Notes: generated by a model not told the origin, from the letters alone. 64,000 nt of DNA from Eonycteris spelaea (GCA_003508835.1 PUFA01000084.1:4774001-4838000); one strand, 5' to 3'. Shown: positions 47,153-58,067, counted from the stretch's first letter. Translations and numbers: made by a program.

Positions 47153-49788
47153 ATTTTTAAATAATATTTTTAATTTTTCAATTATGGCTGGCATACAATA
47201 TATTAGTTTCAGGTATACAGCATAGTGATTAGACATCTATATAACTCACAGGTGATCACTCCACTAAATATAGTACCCCTCCAACACTGTACATAGTTAT
47301 TACAATATTATTAACTATATTCTTTATGCTATACTTTATATTCCCATGATTATTTTCTAACTATCAATTTGTACTTCTTTCCCTTTCCCTTTTTAATCCT
47401 TCTTCAAACCACCTCACATCTGACAACCATCAAAATATTCTGTTTCTATGAGTTTGTTTCTATTTTATTTCTTTGTTTATATTGTTCTTTATGTTCCACA
47501 TATAAGTGAAATCATATGGCACTGGTTCCTCCTCTGTCTGACTTACTCCACTCAGCAAAATACCCTCTAGGTCCATCATGAAATATCTTCTTCTATCCTT
47601 TTACTTTGCTTCTGTGTCTGTCTTTTAATCTAAAGTGAGTTTCTTGTAGGCAGATAATGAAAGGGTCTTGTTTTCTTGTCCATTCAGCTACCCTATCTTT
47701 TGACTGCAGCATTTAATTCTTTTTCATTTGAAGTACTCATTGACAGATATGTGGTTATTGCCCTTCTTTATTTAGACCTTTGATACATACTTTTTTCTTC
47801 TTCTTAAAGAAGTCCCTCTAACACTTCTTGTAATACTGGCTTGGTGGTGATGAACTCCTTTAGCTTTTTCTTGTCTAGGAAGCTCTTTATCTGTCCTTCA
47901 ATTCTAAATGATAGATAGCTTTGCTGGGTAGACTAATCTCGGTTTAGGTCTTGGGTTTTCATCAGTTTGAATATTTTGTGCCAAGCCCTTCTGGCCTGCA
48001 AAGTTCATGTTGAGAAATTGGCTGACAGTCTTACGGGTGTTCTCTTGTATGTAACTAATTGCTTTTCTCTTGTTGCTTTTAAGATTCTCTCTTCGAATTT
48101 AACTTTTGGCTTTTTAATGATGATATATCTTGCTGTGGGCCTCTTTGGGTTCATGTTGTTTGGGTTGTATGTCTGTTTCCTTCACCAGGTTGGGGAATTG
48201 TTCCTCATTTCTTCAAATAGATTTTTGATTCCTTGCTCTCTTTCTTTTCTTTCCGGTACCCCTATAATGCAAATGTTGGTACTCTCAATGTTGTCCCAGA
48301 GACTTATTAAATTATCTTCATTCTTTTGGATTCTTTTTTCTTGCTGCTGTTCTGACTGGGTGTCCTCTGCTACCCATCCTCTATGTCATTGCTTCAATCC
48401 TTAGTTTTATCCACTCTATTGGTTTCCTCTAATGTACTCTTCATCTCGAATATTCTTCATTTCTGACTGGTTCCCTTTTATGTTTTCCATCTCTACTTTG
48501 CGTTTTATATCTCTTTCTTAAAATTCTGAGTTCATCTACTCTTCACCTAAATTCATTGAGTATCCTTATAACCAATATTTTGAACTTTGCTTCTGGTAGA
48601 CTGCTTATCTCCATTTTTTTTAGTTCTTTTTCTGGTGTTTGTTCTGTTCTTTAATGTGGGACATGCTTCTTTGTCACCCCATTTGGCTGCCTCACTGTGT
48701 CTGTTTCTATGTATTAGGTTGGGCTCCTAAAAATTCCAGTCTTAGTAGAGTGACTTCATGTAGTAGGTGTGCTGTGGGACCCAGAGGCACAGTCCTCGGA
48801 GAGGTCCAGCTGCAGGCCAAGTTCAGCCACAGTCTGTGCACCTCCTGGGCTTACAGGTGCCTCGAGAGGCCAAGCCTACAATTGAGGCCAATTGCTACTA
48901 CTGTGGGGGTTAGGGCTGCTCAGCAAGAGCTACAGGGCACACTGAGACCAGATGCTGCTTCTCTGGGCTTTGTGAGCCTTTGAGAGATTTTAGGAAAGTC
49001 TGCAGCAAGAGCCAAGACAGGCCATTTGTATGGAACAAACCACTGGAAGAAGCTTGGGTGGGCCCACAAGTTGGGAGAGGCAGAGTCTCAGGAAATCACC
49101 TGGGCAGAATAACCTGTGTTTTTGCAAGTTGATGGAAGTTCAGATATGGTGAATGTCTGCATGCACATGCTGAGAGTGGGCAGGGCTCAACAAAAGAACA
49201 ATAGATATTGCCAGCATTTCTGTCCCAGAGAAAACTGCCCCTCCAGCCCTCACCCTGAAGCCCAATTAACTCAGTGTCTCTTCCTATGTCTCTGGTGTGC
49301 CTCAAGCCACTGTCCAAGTGCTGGAGCTCAGAGCAAGTGAGTCCATCAGCAAGTAAGTCCGGGCGTGGGTCCTTTAAGAAGAGTCTCCAATTAGTACAGC
49401 TCTCTGTCTCACTCAGCAGCCGGTTCCACTGGTTTTCACAGTAAAAGGTTGTGGGGACTTCTCTTCCTGGCACTGAAACCCTGGTCTGGGGAGTGTGGGG
49501 CCAGAACCCCTCACTCCTCAGGTAGGGGAGGGGACTCTGCAGCCAAGATAACCCTCCAGATTGTTGACCTCCATAAGTGGTTGTGGGACCGAGCCATTTT
49601 GCATCTCCGCCCCTCCTACAGGTTTGAAGTGACCTCTTATTTTTGTCTGTAGTTGTAGAGCTTCTATTCAGCCAGACTTCTGGTGACCGTGTACCGATTG
49701 CTGTTTTTTGTTATAATTGTGGTGTGGTTGCTAGAGGAGGTGTGCACAGCCTCTACCTTCTATAACCACCTTGACCAGTCCTTTTTCT
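47153..49788 (-). mobile_element. L1 derivative E2: terminally complete, most of ORF2 deleted
   Basis: Read on the minus strand: 5' end (AGAAAAAGGACTGGTCAAGG) with about 1 kb of 5' UTR, ORF1, the first ~190 bp of ORF2, then an abrupt fusion to the last ~100 bp of ORF2 and the 3' UTR with an A-rich tail; 2.64 kb in all. The fusion (about 47572-47590) reads ATTTCATGATGGACCTAGAG in sense. Endonuclease core and reverse transcriptase are gone. The 9-bp TSD ACTGATTAT flanks it, so the unit inserted as it is, or was full length and lost ORF2 later. E1 shares the junction, which favours the first. Confidence 0.85.
47804..48655 (-). pseudogene. L1 ORF1 of E2, broken
   Basis: Read on the minus strand it includes coiled-coil-type sequence, the 'GVPE' segment at the coiled-coil/RRM boundary, the 'KKPKV'-type RRM region, and ends with 'LKEFITTKPVLQEVLEGLL' and a stop at 47804-47806. 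ORF1 protein binds RNA and would package the element's RNA. Frameshifts and stops interrupt it now. Its 5' limit is estimated. Two long open frames on the plus strand in this region (47967-48404, 48639-48983) are shadows of this element. Confidence 0.7.
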
Positions 49789-49797
49789 ACTGATTAT
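49789..49797. repeat. Target-site duplication of E2, right copy
   Basis: ACTGATTAT next to the E2 5' end, identical to the left copy at 47144-47152. Confidence 0.75.
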
Positions 49798-50067
49798 TAC
49801 ATCAGCATGACACAGATTTGATTAGTTGTTTATTGTATGTTATAAATTTATAGCCCAAGCCTCTTTATTTACTTTTACAGTATTCACTGCTATTTTCACC
49901 CATTTACCCTTTCACATTAATAATTATCTATGTTGGGTCCAAATAAATAAATCTCAATAAGATTTTCATTAAAATTAAGTTTATCTTGGAACGCATTAAC
50001 ATCCCTTGAAATACATCTCCACCAGATAAATTCTTTAAGTGTTTTCTCATTCTGTTTTATTTTTATT

Positions 50068-50740
50068 TTTGAGGGATCTCCATACTGTTTTCCATAGTGG
50101 CTATACCAATTTATAATCTCACAAACTGTACATGAGGGTTTCCTTTACTCCACATTTTCACCAACATTTGTTATTTTTTTTTTGACATTTGATAACAATT
50201 ATTCTGCTAGATGTGAGGTGATATTTCATTGAGGTTGTGATTTGCATTTCCCTGATGATTAATGATGTTTAGCATTTTTCCATCTGTCTGTTGGCCATTG
50301 GCATATCTTCTTTGGAGAAATGTCTATTCAGATCTTCTGCCCATTTTTTACATTTGTTTTTTGATGTTGAGTTGTATATGTTTCTTATATATTTTGGACA
50401 TTAACCCTTTATTGGGTATATCATTTACAAATATTTTTTCAGTAGGTTGTCTTTTTTTTGTTGATGATTTTTTTTCACTGTGTGAAAGTTTTTTAGTTTC
50501 ACTTGTTTACCTTTGCTTTAGTTGCTTCTGCCTGGGAAGACATATGCACAAAAATGTTCTAAGACCAATGCCAAATATTTACTGCCTATATTTTCTTCCA
50601 GGAGTTTTATGGTTTTAGGTATTACATTTAATTCTTTAATCAATTTTGAGTTTATTTTTTATATGGTGTAAGATAGTGGTTCAGCTTCATTTTTGGCCTG
50701 TATCTATCCAATTTTCCCAACACAATTATCTATCATATGG
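50068..50740 (-). mobile_element. Inverted 5' segment of a twin-primed L1
   Basis: Antisense ORF2 C-terminal sequence: on the minus strand from 'gttgggaaaattggatag' (50711) through 'gaaaatataggcagtaaat', 'tcatcagggaaatgcaaat' to 'ggagatccctcaaaa' (50068). The sense continuation of exactly the next ORF2 segment starts at 50741, so the two parts make one L1 whose 5' segment is inverted, the known outcome of twin priming. Open frame 50262-50618 (+) is a shadow. Confidence 0.9.
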
Positions 50741-51196
50741 AATTTCTGGGTATTTATCCAAAGAAAACAAAAACACTAATTCAAAAAGATATGAGCCCAT
50801 ATATTCACTGCAGCATTATTTACAATAGCCAACATATGGAAGCAACCTAGGTGTCCATTGATAGATGAATGGAAAATGAAGATGTAATACATAATACATA
50901 CGCATGATAGAATATTACTCAGCCATAAAATGGCTGCCAATTGTGACAGCATTGATTAACCTAGGGAATATTATGCTAAGTGAAATAAGTCAGACAAGAG
51001 AAAGACAAAGGCCATATGATTTCACTTACATGTGAGATCTAAAAAAAAAAATGAACAAAACAGAAACAGACTTATAGAGAACAAACTGATGGTTGTCAGA
51101 GGGATAGGAGATGAGGTGATGGGTGAAAAATGTGAAGAGAAACAAGAGGTACAAACTTCCAGCTATAAAATATAAGTCATGAGAAGTAATGTACAG
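50741..51196 (+). mobile_element. Sense 3' segment of the twin-primed L1, part 1
   Basis: Starts at 'tctgggtatttatccaaaga', within about 40 bp of where the inverted segment leaves off in L1 coordinates. It continues via 'gcagcattatttacaatagccaacatatggaag', 'gaatattactcagccataaa' and 'gctaagtgaaataagtcagac' into the 3' UTR. Interrupted at 51197 by a hAT element. Confidence 0.9.
51189..51196. repeat. hAT target-site duplication, left
   Basis: ATGTACAG, repeated at 52921-52928. Eight base pairs is the hAT superfamily's TSD length. Confidence 0.93.
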
Positions 51197-52920
51197 CAGG
51201 GGTCCCCTACTCTCAGGCCATGGACCAGTAGTAGTCCATGGAGCATCATTCTTAGTGGCTAACTGCATTGCTAAAGCTAAGAAGCCCTTTACTGTTGGTG
51301 AAGAGTTAATCTTGCCTGCTACGAAAGACATTTGTCATGAACTTTTAGGAGTGGCTAAAGTTCAAAAGGTGGCATGTTTTCCTCTTTTGGCTAGCGCCAT
51401 AACTAGATGAACTGAGGAAATAGCAGAGGATAGTGAGGCACAATTGTTAGAAAGGATTAATGAGTCATCATGGTATGCAATCCAGGTTGATGAGTCTACT
51501 GATGTTGACAACAAAGCAACAATGTTTTTGTTTTTGTGTGATATATTTTTTCAGGAGGATGTGCTTAAGGATATCTTATATGCACTTTTGTTTTCAAACC
51601 AACAGCACAACTGCAGAACTATTCAAGTCTTTGAATGATTACATATCAGGAAAACCGAATTGGTCATTTTGTGTGAGTATATGCACAGATGGAGCGGCTG
51701 CCTTGACTGGATGGCTTTTTGGTTTCACTACTCAGGTCAAAGAGGTTGCTTCTAAATGTGCATCTGTACACTATGTCATCCATAGAGAAATTCCAGTTAG
51801 CTGAAAAATGTTTGCTGAACTTAACAATGTTTTGTAGAATGTGACTAAAATTATCAACCACATCAAAGTACATGCCCTTAACTCATGTCTGTTTACGCAG
51901 CTCTGTAAGAAGATGGATGTAAAGCACACATGTCTCCTTTTAAACGCAGAAGTGTATAAAGTGTACAAAGATGGTTTTCTAAAGGTAGATCACTGGCCAG
52001 AAATTGTGATTTATGAGAGCCGATCCAGAGATTTCTTTTAGAAAAACGGTCACCACTGGCAGCACATTTCAGCGATACAGAATGCGTCGCAAAATTTGCA
52101 ACTCAATCAGTCACTTCAGGGGAAAACAACAACTGTGTTCAAGTTGGCAGTTAAAGTGGCTGCATTCAAAGCCAAACTGGAATTATGGGGGTGATGAGTG
52201 AACATTGGGATTTTTGACATGTTTCAAACATTAGCAGAGATTTTGAAAGAGTGAGCCAGGGCTTTCTTTCTCCCAGCTTGTGCATGGTCATCTATCTCAG
52301 CTTTCAAAAGAGTTTGAGCATTACTTCCCAAATGCAAAAGATCCTGAAACTGAGAAGGAATGGATCCACAACCCATTTGTGAATAAACCAGGTGAATTAA
52401 CTTTGCGCTAGAAAAGGATAAACTATTTGAGATTGCGAATGACAATGGCCTTAAAAGTATGTTTGAGACAACTTCAAATTTCCATACATTCTGAATTAAA
52501 GTCAAGGTGGAATGTCCCAAGATTTCCACAAAAGCACTAAAAAGCCTGCTTGCATTTCCAATATCTTATCTTCATGAAGCAGGGTTTTCTGCAGTGACAA
52601 CAACCAAAACAAGATTATGAAGTAGACTGGACACAAGCAACACACTTTGGGTGTCACCGTCTCCCATCACCCCCAGATGGGGCCATCCAGTTGCAGGAAA
52701 ACAAGCTCAGGGCTCCCACTGATTCTGCATTATGGTGAGTTGTATAATAATTTCATTATATATTTCAATGTAATAATAATAGAAATAAAGTGCACAATAA
52801 ATGTAATGTGCTTTAATCATGCAGAAACCAAACTTCCCCTCCCCTGTCCCTGACCCCAGTCTGTGAAAAAATTTTCTTCATGAAGTCAGTCCCTGGTGCC
52901 AAAAAGGAAAGGGACTACTC
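51197..52920 (+). mobile_element. hAT-Charlie DNA transposon (MER1/Charlie3-like), internally decayed
   Basis: A 1724-bp element flanked by a perfect 8-bp TSD. The left end is CAGGGGTCCCCTACTCTCAG; the right end reads 'ggtgccaaaaaggaaagggactactc', the expected imperfect inverted complement. Ends of this type mark MER1/Charlie3-group hAT-Charlie elements. It carries a broken transposase reading frame but lacks the part encoding the BED zinc finger. It lies inside an L1 3' UTR and must be younger than that L1. Confidence 0.92.
51230..52720 (+). pseudogene. hAT-Charlie transposase remnant (ZBED5/SCAND3-related family)
   Basis: hAT transposases excise and insert the element through a DDE-type RNase H-like domain. 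Visible in order, across three frames: 'KKPFTVGEELILPATKDICH' (about 51280), 'ERINESSWYAIQVDESTDVD' with the first catalytic Asp (about 51450-51510), 'GKPNWSFCVSICTDGAAALT' with the second Asp (about 51650-51710), 'KIINHIKVHALNSCLFTQLC' (about 51845), and the C-terminal 'SYLHEAGFSAV' region (about 52566-52600), the usual site of the hAT dimerisation domain. In-frame stops (for example after 'ASAITR' near 51406) and frameshifts break it. The BED finger is missing. It is a relic, not a domesticated gene. Confidence 0.88.
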
Positions 52921-52928
52921 ATGTACAG
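52921..52928. repeat. hAT target-site duplication, right
   Basis: ATGTACAG, an exact match to 51189-51196. Confidence 0.93.
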
Positions 52929-53085
52929 CACAGGGAATATAGTCAATACTATTGTAAAACCTTTGTACTAGACTTATCATGGTGATCACATCATAAGGTA
53001 TATAAATGTGGAATCACTGTGTGTACACTTGAAACAAATATGTCAACTATACTTTAATAAAAAATTAAAAAAAATTTTTAAAGAT
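52929..53085 (+). mobile_element. Twin-primed L1 3' UTR, part 2
   Basis: Resumes the L1 3' UTR after the hAT element: 'cacagggaatatagtcaatactattgta', 'gtactagacttatcatggtgatcacatcataaggtatataaatg', 'gtacacttgaaac', then an A-rich end. Joining 50741-51196 to this part over one TSD copy gives a continuous L1 3' UTR. Confidence 0.88.
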
Positions 53086-53124
53086 CTTTTTACTAATTGT
53101 AAAAAAAATATTCTCATTTAACAT

Positions 53125-53224
53125 TTATGAACAACTCTATATTAGTCAAGACTCTTTGGTCACCAAGGACAGAGACTCAAACTGAGTCATCTTTAAAAGG
53201 GAGATTCACTAAATGCAAGGATTA
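53125..53224. repeat. Unidentified interspersed repeat, left piece split by L1
   Basis: 'acagagactcaaactgagtcatctttaaaagggagattca' resembles the start of an old mammalian repeat that continues after the L1 at 54366 ('gagaggttatttattagctcatg'). The similar strings AAAGGGAGA and AAAGGGGGAGA beside the L1 may be its TSD. Family not named. Confidence 0.35.
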
Positions 53225-54365
53225 AATCCAAATCAATCATAGTTCTATATATGAAATCTAAAACTACAATGTTTCTAAAAAATACAGGAAAACATTTCAC
53301 AGCCTTGGGGTTAGAAAAGATTTTTTAGATAAGACACACAAAAAATTACCCATGAAATAAAACAACTCATAAATTGAATACATTTAAATTAAACTTCAAA
53401 ATTAAAAACTGCTCTTTGAAAACACTGCTAAGAAAATGAAAAGATAAGTCACAGACTAGGAGTAAACACTTGTAAAACATAAATTTGATAAAGGATTTGT
53501 ATCTAGAATACATAAAGTATTCTCATAATGTAATAAGAAAACAAACAATAAAAATGGGCAAAGGATTTAATAAGACACTTCACTAAAGATATCTAAAGAT
53601 ATGTGGACAGCAAATATGCATATGAAAAGATGCTTACCAACATTTTTTTCATTGAAATCACAGTGATATATCACTGCACATCTATTAGAATATTTCAAAA
53701 TTAAAAAAAAAAAAAAGAAAATATCAAGCTGGTGAGAAAGAGGAGCAATGGGAATTCTCATTGCTAGTGGTAATGCAAAATGGTACTGCCACTTAGGAAT
53801 ACAGTTTGGAAGTTTCTTGTAGTATTAAAAATATATTTACCATAAACTCAGCTCTTCTACTCTTAGGTATTACCCAGAAGAAATAAAAACACGTATCCAT
53901 ACAAAACCCTATATGCAATTATTTATTATGGCTTTCTTCATAATCACCAAAAGCTGGGAACAGTCTACATGCCCATGAACAGAGTAATAGATAAATAAAC
54001 TGTGGTATATTCATACAATGAAACACAACATAGAAATAAAAAGGAACTACTGATCTTTGCAATAATGTGGATGGATCTCAAATGCATTAAGTGAAATGAA
54101 AGAAACAATACTCAAAAGGCTACATGCTTTATTATTCTATTTACATAACATTCTGGAAAAGGCAAAACTATAGGATTAATAGTTGCCTGAGGGCAGGAGA
54201 GAAGATAGAGATTGACTACATCTAGTTTCATGATGCAGCTTTCTGGGGTAATAAAATATTCTGTCTTGATCGTGGTGGTCATTACACAACATTTATACAT
54301 GGAACTATACATCTAAACATCTGAATTTTACTGCGTATAAATTATACCCCAATAAACCTGTCCCA
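53225..54365 (+). mobile_element. Old sense L1 (L1M-type), ORF2 end and 3' UTR
   Basis: ORF2 C-terminal blocks in sense ('ccttggggttagaaaagattttttagataagac', 'aatgggcaaaggatttaataagacacttc', 'tggtactgccacttaggaatacagtttggaag', 'catacaatgaaacacaaca'). Then a 3' UTR ending in 'catctgaattttactgcgtataaattataccccaataaacctg'. Decayed, 5'-truncated. Confidence 0.85.
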
Positions 54366-54830
54366 AAGGGGGAGAGGTTATTTATTAGCTCATGTATTTA
54401 AGAAATCTGAGTGTTTTCTGGTTTCAGGCATATTTAGAACTGAGTGCTTAAGCAATGTCATTAGCCACAGGTCATTCTTTCTTGACCTTTTCTCCTCCAT
54501 GTTGGCTTATTCTTTCCTAGTGGTGGGAAATCATTCTCTTATTACAATAGTCACTACAGATATAAACTCAGAATGAATGAGATCCCCTCCCTCTCTCTTC
54601 CCATAACAGTAGCAATCCCCGCCTCCATTTAGGTTTCGTACCACTTCTAGTCAGTCAATATCTGGACCCTGGGAAATGAGGTTCTCTACTTGGACACCTT
54701 AAGTCATTTATTTACTCCTGTAGCAGGAAAAACAGTAGAATCTGAACTGCTTGGTGTGATAGAGAAGCAGCTTCCAACAGGAAGAGGAACCAGGCAGACA
54801 AAATAGCAGATGTTCCAACACCCTCATTCT
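54366..54830. repeat. Unidentified interspersed repeat, right piece
   Basis: Order of blocks 'ttatttattagctcatgtat', 'ggtttcaggcatatttagaactgag', 'ctcctccatgttggctta', 'aacaggaagaggaaccaggcagacaaaatagcagatgttcc' recalls a known mammal-wide repeat that I cannot name safely. Consistent in orientation with 53125-53224. Confidence 0.3.
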
Positions 54831-55390
54831 TGAGTACTGCTTATCAGCAATCTGTCTACTACTCTTGCTGCTCAGCGGTACTGTCAGTCAGTCTTCCCTC
54901 CTTCCAGCTATGTTATGAGGAATCCATACAGCATGTTTTCTAGATTTCCATCTTGTAGTTCTATGCTTTCATGTAAAATACATCATCTGCTACCGGTATT
55001 TCTCTTAACTCTCCCTTTTTCCACATGTGCCCATACCACTGTCTTTGGGTTAGAATGGTTCTTCCATGCTGAGAGTTCGACTTTAAGGCAAAATGCATTT
55101 CCACTTTCCAGTTGGTGATCTGACCTGCCACTTTGGTGACAGCAGTCCGAGGAAGTAACACCACTGCCCACACCTCCCTAGTTCTCAATTGACTCACTCA
55201 GCAGTTGCTCTGATATAGAGCAAGAGAGCACAAGACCAACAGCTGAGCTGGACTGACTTGCATAATTAATCCCACCGTGCAAGCCTAACTCGTGCACAGT
55301 GCTGTCACAACTCTTTTTTCAACTGCAGAGATGGATCATACTGTCTGTGCATCTTTTAGGGCCCTCAGGAAGCAAACAGTTACACATTTG
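54831..55390. other. Unassigned stretch with short open frames
   Basis: Overlapping frames at 54915-55118 (+), 54961-55197 (-, 78 codons) and 54983-55171 (-) lie here. The 78-codon minus frame has no motif I recognise. No gene is called. Confidence 0.4.
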
Positions 55391-55495
55391 GAAGAAACTT
55401 TAGAGGCTATTTAGTACAAAAGTCTATTTTATAAAGGAGAAAAACTAACTCAGAGCCCAAGAGCTAGGACTAGAACCTGTGTCACCTTATCTATT
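55391..55495 (-). repeat. MIR-like SINE, antisense
   Basis: 'gaggctatttagtacaaaagtctattttataaaggagaaaaactaactcagagcccaagagctaggactagaacctgtgtcacc' follows the antisense MIR-type order (reverse of 'gaaact-gaggc' through 'aacccaggt'). Short and diverged. Confidence 0.55.
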
Positions 55496-55684
55496 GACTT
55501 GTGCCCTTGCCACCACATACTTGCTGTTTTTTTCTTTTCTGAGATTTCCCTCCCTGTTAACAGATTTGTCTCTGAACACTTCTACCACAAATGAGTGTAA
55601 ATGTTTTGAAACTCCAATAAGTCAAGACTGCCACTCATTTAGTAGTAGAATGTGATGTCAGTCTGTTATCCTAGGAGGATGTAA

Positions 55685-55885
55685 GGCCTAGTGACTTTGG
55701 AGTTAAAAAGACTTAAATTTGAGCCCTGATTTTAAAAGATATTATTTGACAACTTGCTCAGAATTTCCTCACCTACACAATGGGTATAATAATAGTAAAT
55801 CCTTCAGAAGGGTATTATGCATAATTAATAAGATTTTTAAAACATTTAGCATAATACCTAGTATATAGTCCTTACTTAGCAAAAT
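55685..55885 (+). repeat. MIR SINE
   Basis: Sense MIR: 'ctttggagttaaaaagacttaaatttgagccctgat', 'gacaacttgctcagaatttcctcacctacacaatgggtataataatag', 'gggtattatgcataattaataag', 'catttagcataatacctagtatatagtcc'. Blocks in full order. Confidence 0.85.
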
Positions 55886-57879
55886 TAGTTATCTTATCAG
55901 GTTTTCCGTTTGGTTTCTGCTTCTTCCCTAGTCCAGAGACAAGGTTTAGAAAGGAGAAAAGAGCAAACAATTTTCCAGACTGTGGACCTAGTAGAACTAA
56001 AATGGTGATTTCATTTAATGCTACTTTGAGAAAATATTGGTCTCTTATGAAAATATTCCATATTGCTGGGAGGGATGTTCAAACAAGGAGGAGTATGATA
56101 GCTTTGTTTTGTTTTGTTTTGTTTGACAAGACAAGAAAATTTGAGGATTTTGCTAAGTAATTTTTAAGTTTAATTTTAGTACCTTGGTTTCTCAAACTCT
56201 AATAATACAGAAAAGAAAGAGATCAAGTCAGGATTTGGACAGCTAAAAGACTGGGTAGGAAAGGAGAGACAAGCCAAAATGACACAGGAGTGGAGAGTAT
56301 AGAGGTATTCTTAGATAAGGGAAGAAAAAAAAAAAAAGGCATCTTATGTTCAGACAAGCAAAGGGGCAAATCTAGGAGATCAATTGATTAGGTCAACGGA
56401 ATGGAGGGTACAGTTGTAAAAACAAGTAGCAAGATCAGGAAATTAATCAAAGGATCTAAGGCACACTCTAAGGAGCTGGCCAATAAGACATTGGATTATA
56501 TGATGGGAACTACTAACAAGGTACCTGGGTTCTAAAAAATGAACTCACCATTGCCACTAAGGCAAAGATTGTACAAATATCCTGCCCAGGAGCAGTACTG
56601 AAGCTATAGCACTGTAAAGTTTGCAAACAGGATAGAGAGGGAAATATTTATGACTAGAATGGGTAGTGAGGAAACTGCACTGCTTGTGAAGGAAGTCCTT
56701 CTTTGTCTTCACATGACAACAGACTTTTACAATCCCTATAATTTAAAATAAAAATGAAGACCAGGAAAGCATAATTGCAAAATTTATAGAGATATTTTGG
56801 GACCCATGCCCAGAGGCATTTAAAAAACTATGCCCCGTTTCTCCAAATTAAGAAAATAAACTGAATACATTAATGATAAAGATATCACACTGAAACCCAA
56901 CTGATATATCAGTAAATTATTTTCAAGAATACTCCAAAGCTCTTAGAGTGCAGATTATTTAGTCAAGTAGGGAGTATTATTTCAAGTAACTTGAAATTAT
57001 TCTATGAAATTTAGTTTTGGAATTTTTGGACAGTTTTGAATTTCAAATTTGAAAGGATATATAAAGGACCCTGAAAGGGAAATCTTAATGCCTTGAAATA
57101 GTAGTCTCTCTCTCTGTCTCTCTGTCTGTGCGCGTGTATGTGTGTGGTGGAGAGCAGGTGTGATGTGTGAGCACAAGGACTACTAAAGTAAAATTGAGGG
57201 ACTGAATGTAAGGCCCGTCCATAATTATAGAAATCACCTATTGATTTCCAAGCTATGATTTACATAGAGCCAATAACTCTGTGTTGGAGTCTTAGTGGCT
57301 GATCTAAGAGAAAGAATAAGGAGGAAACTTAGTCAGAAGTCCCAAAACTCATTTCAATCAAAGTGATTCTGCTTTTTCTCTGTGTTATGAATTGAAATTG
57401 ATTCCATAGAACATTTTGTTTGGAACGAAGAACTCCAATATTTATCTCAGAAAAATTCTAAAGAATTTCAAAATGGACAAAAACAATTACTAGATATCCT
57501 ATTGAGTACCCTTTTCAAGTTATTTCCTTTGGAAGTCTGAACCTTTCATTGTCTTTGAGGTGTTTTATAACTCTATAAGTTATAGAATACTTACAGTAAT
57601 GCAGATGATTCTTACTCATAGAAAGGCGAATAATTTTTTCTGTTGAAACATTGCCTTATGGATAGTGACCATTTTACATGTGTTTGTAAACTTGTTTCTT
57701 ATTGCCTATGTGTGTGTTGTTTAAATTAGGAACTAGTTGTCAGATCTTAGTAGTTCCCTCCTTATTTAATGAGTTAAATAAAAGCCTTTGATCTGTTTAT
57801 TTTATATTAGTATGAGATTTATAGTTACATTTAAAAATTATCCTTTAAAACTTTTAAAATAATAATTGGCAGCTACTAA
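55886..57879. other. Mostly unassigned; one copy of a 62-bp duplication inside
   Basis: Contains a (TTTTG)n run at about 56104-56126, the first copy of the 62-bp duplication (56469-56530) and a TC/GT-rich run at about 57103-57150. Otherwise no gene or repeat recognised. Confidence 0.5.
56469..56530 (+). repeat. 62-bp duplicated segment, copy 1
   Basis: Shares 'GACATTGGATTATATGATGG' and 'CAACAAGGTACCTGGG'-type sequence with 58068-58130: only two substitutions and one 1-bp indel over about 62 bp. Outside the segment the flanks are unrelated. No TE hallmark. Confidence 0.9.
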
Positions 57880-57990
57880 TGTAAACACCATAACTCACAG
57901 ATGAAGAAGTTAAAGAATACTGAATTTAAGTGACTTGCCAAGTGACCATAAATTGTTAGTTTCTACATTATGGCTAAAAAACAAATTTCA
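57880..57990 (-). repeat. MIR SINE, antisense
   Basis: 'accataactcacagatgaagaagttaaagaatactgaatttaagtgacttgccaagtgaccataaattgttag' is the antisense MIR core. Confidence 0.7.
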
Positions 57991-58067
57991 CAACTCCCTG
58001 CCCAGTGTTGACATTGTTCATGTGAGAAACTGATCATGGATGTTTTAAATTTGATGAGAAAAATTAT

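Noticed and set aside
47967..48404. 145-codon open frame on the plus strand with hydrophobic stretches
   Set aside because: It is the reverse shadow of L1 ORF1 of the E2 element; hydrophobicity comes from the T-rich strand.
51230..52720. A domesticated ZBED5/SCAND3-like gene
   Set aside because: The frame is broken by stops and frameshifts, lacks the BED finger, and the element still has its TSD and ends, as expected of a dead transposon copy.
54961..55197. 78-codon minus-strand frame as a possible processed pseudogene
   Set aside because: The protein resembles nothing I can name, and there is no poly(A) tail or TSD nearby.
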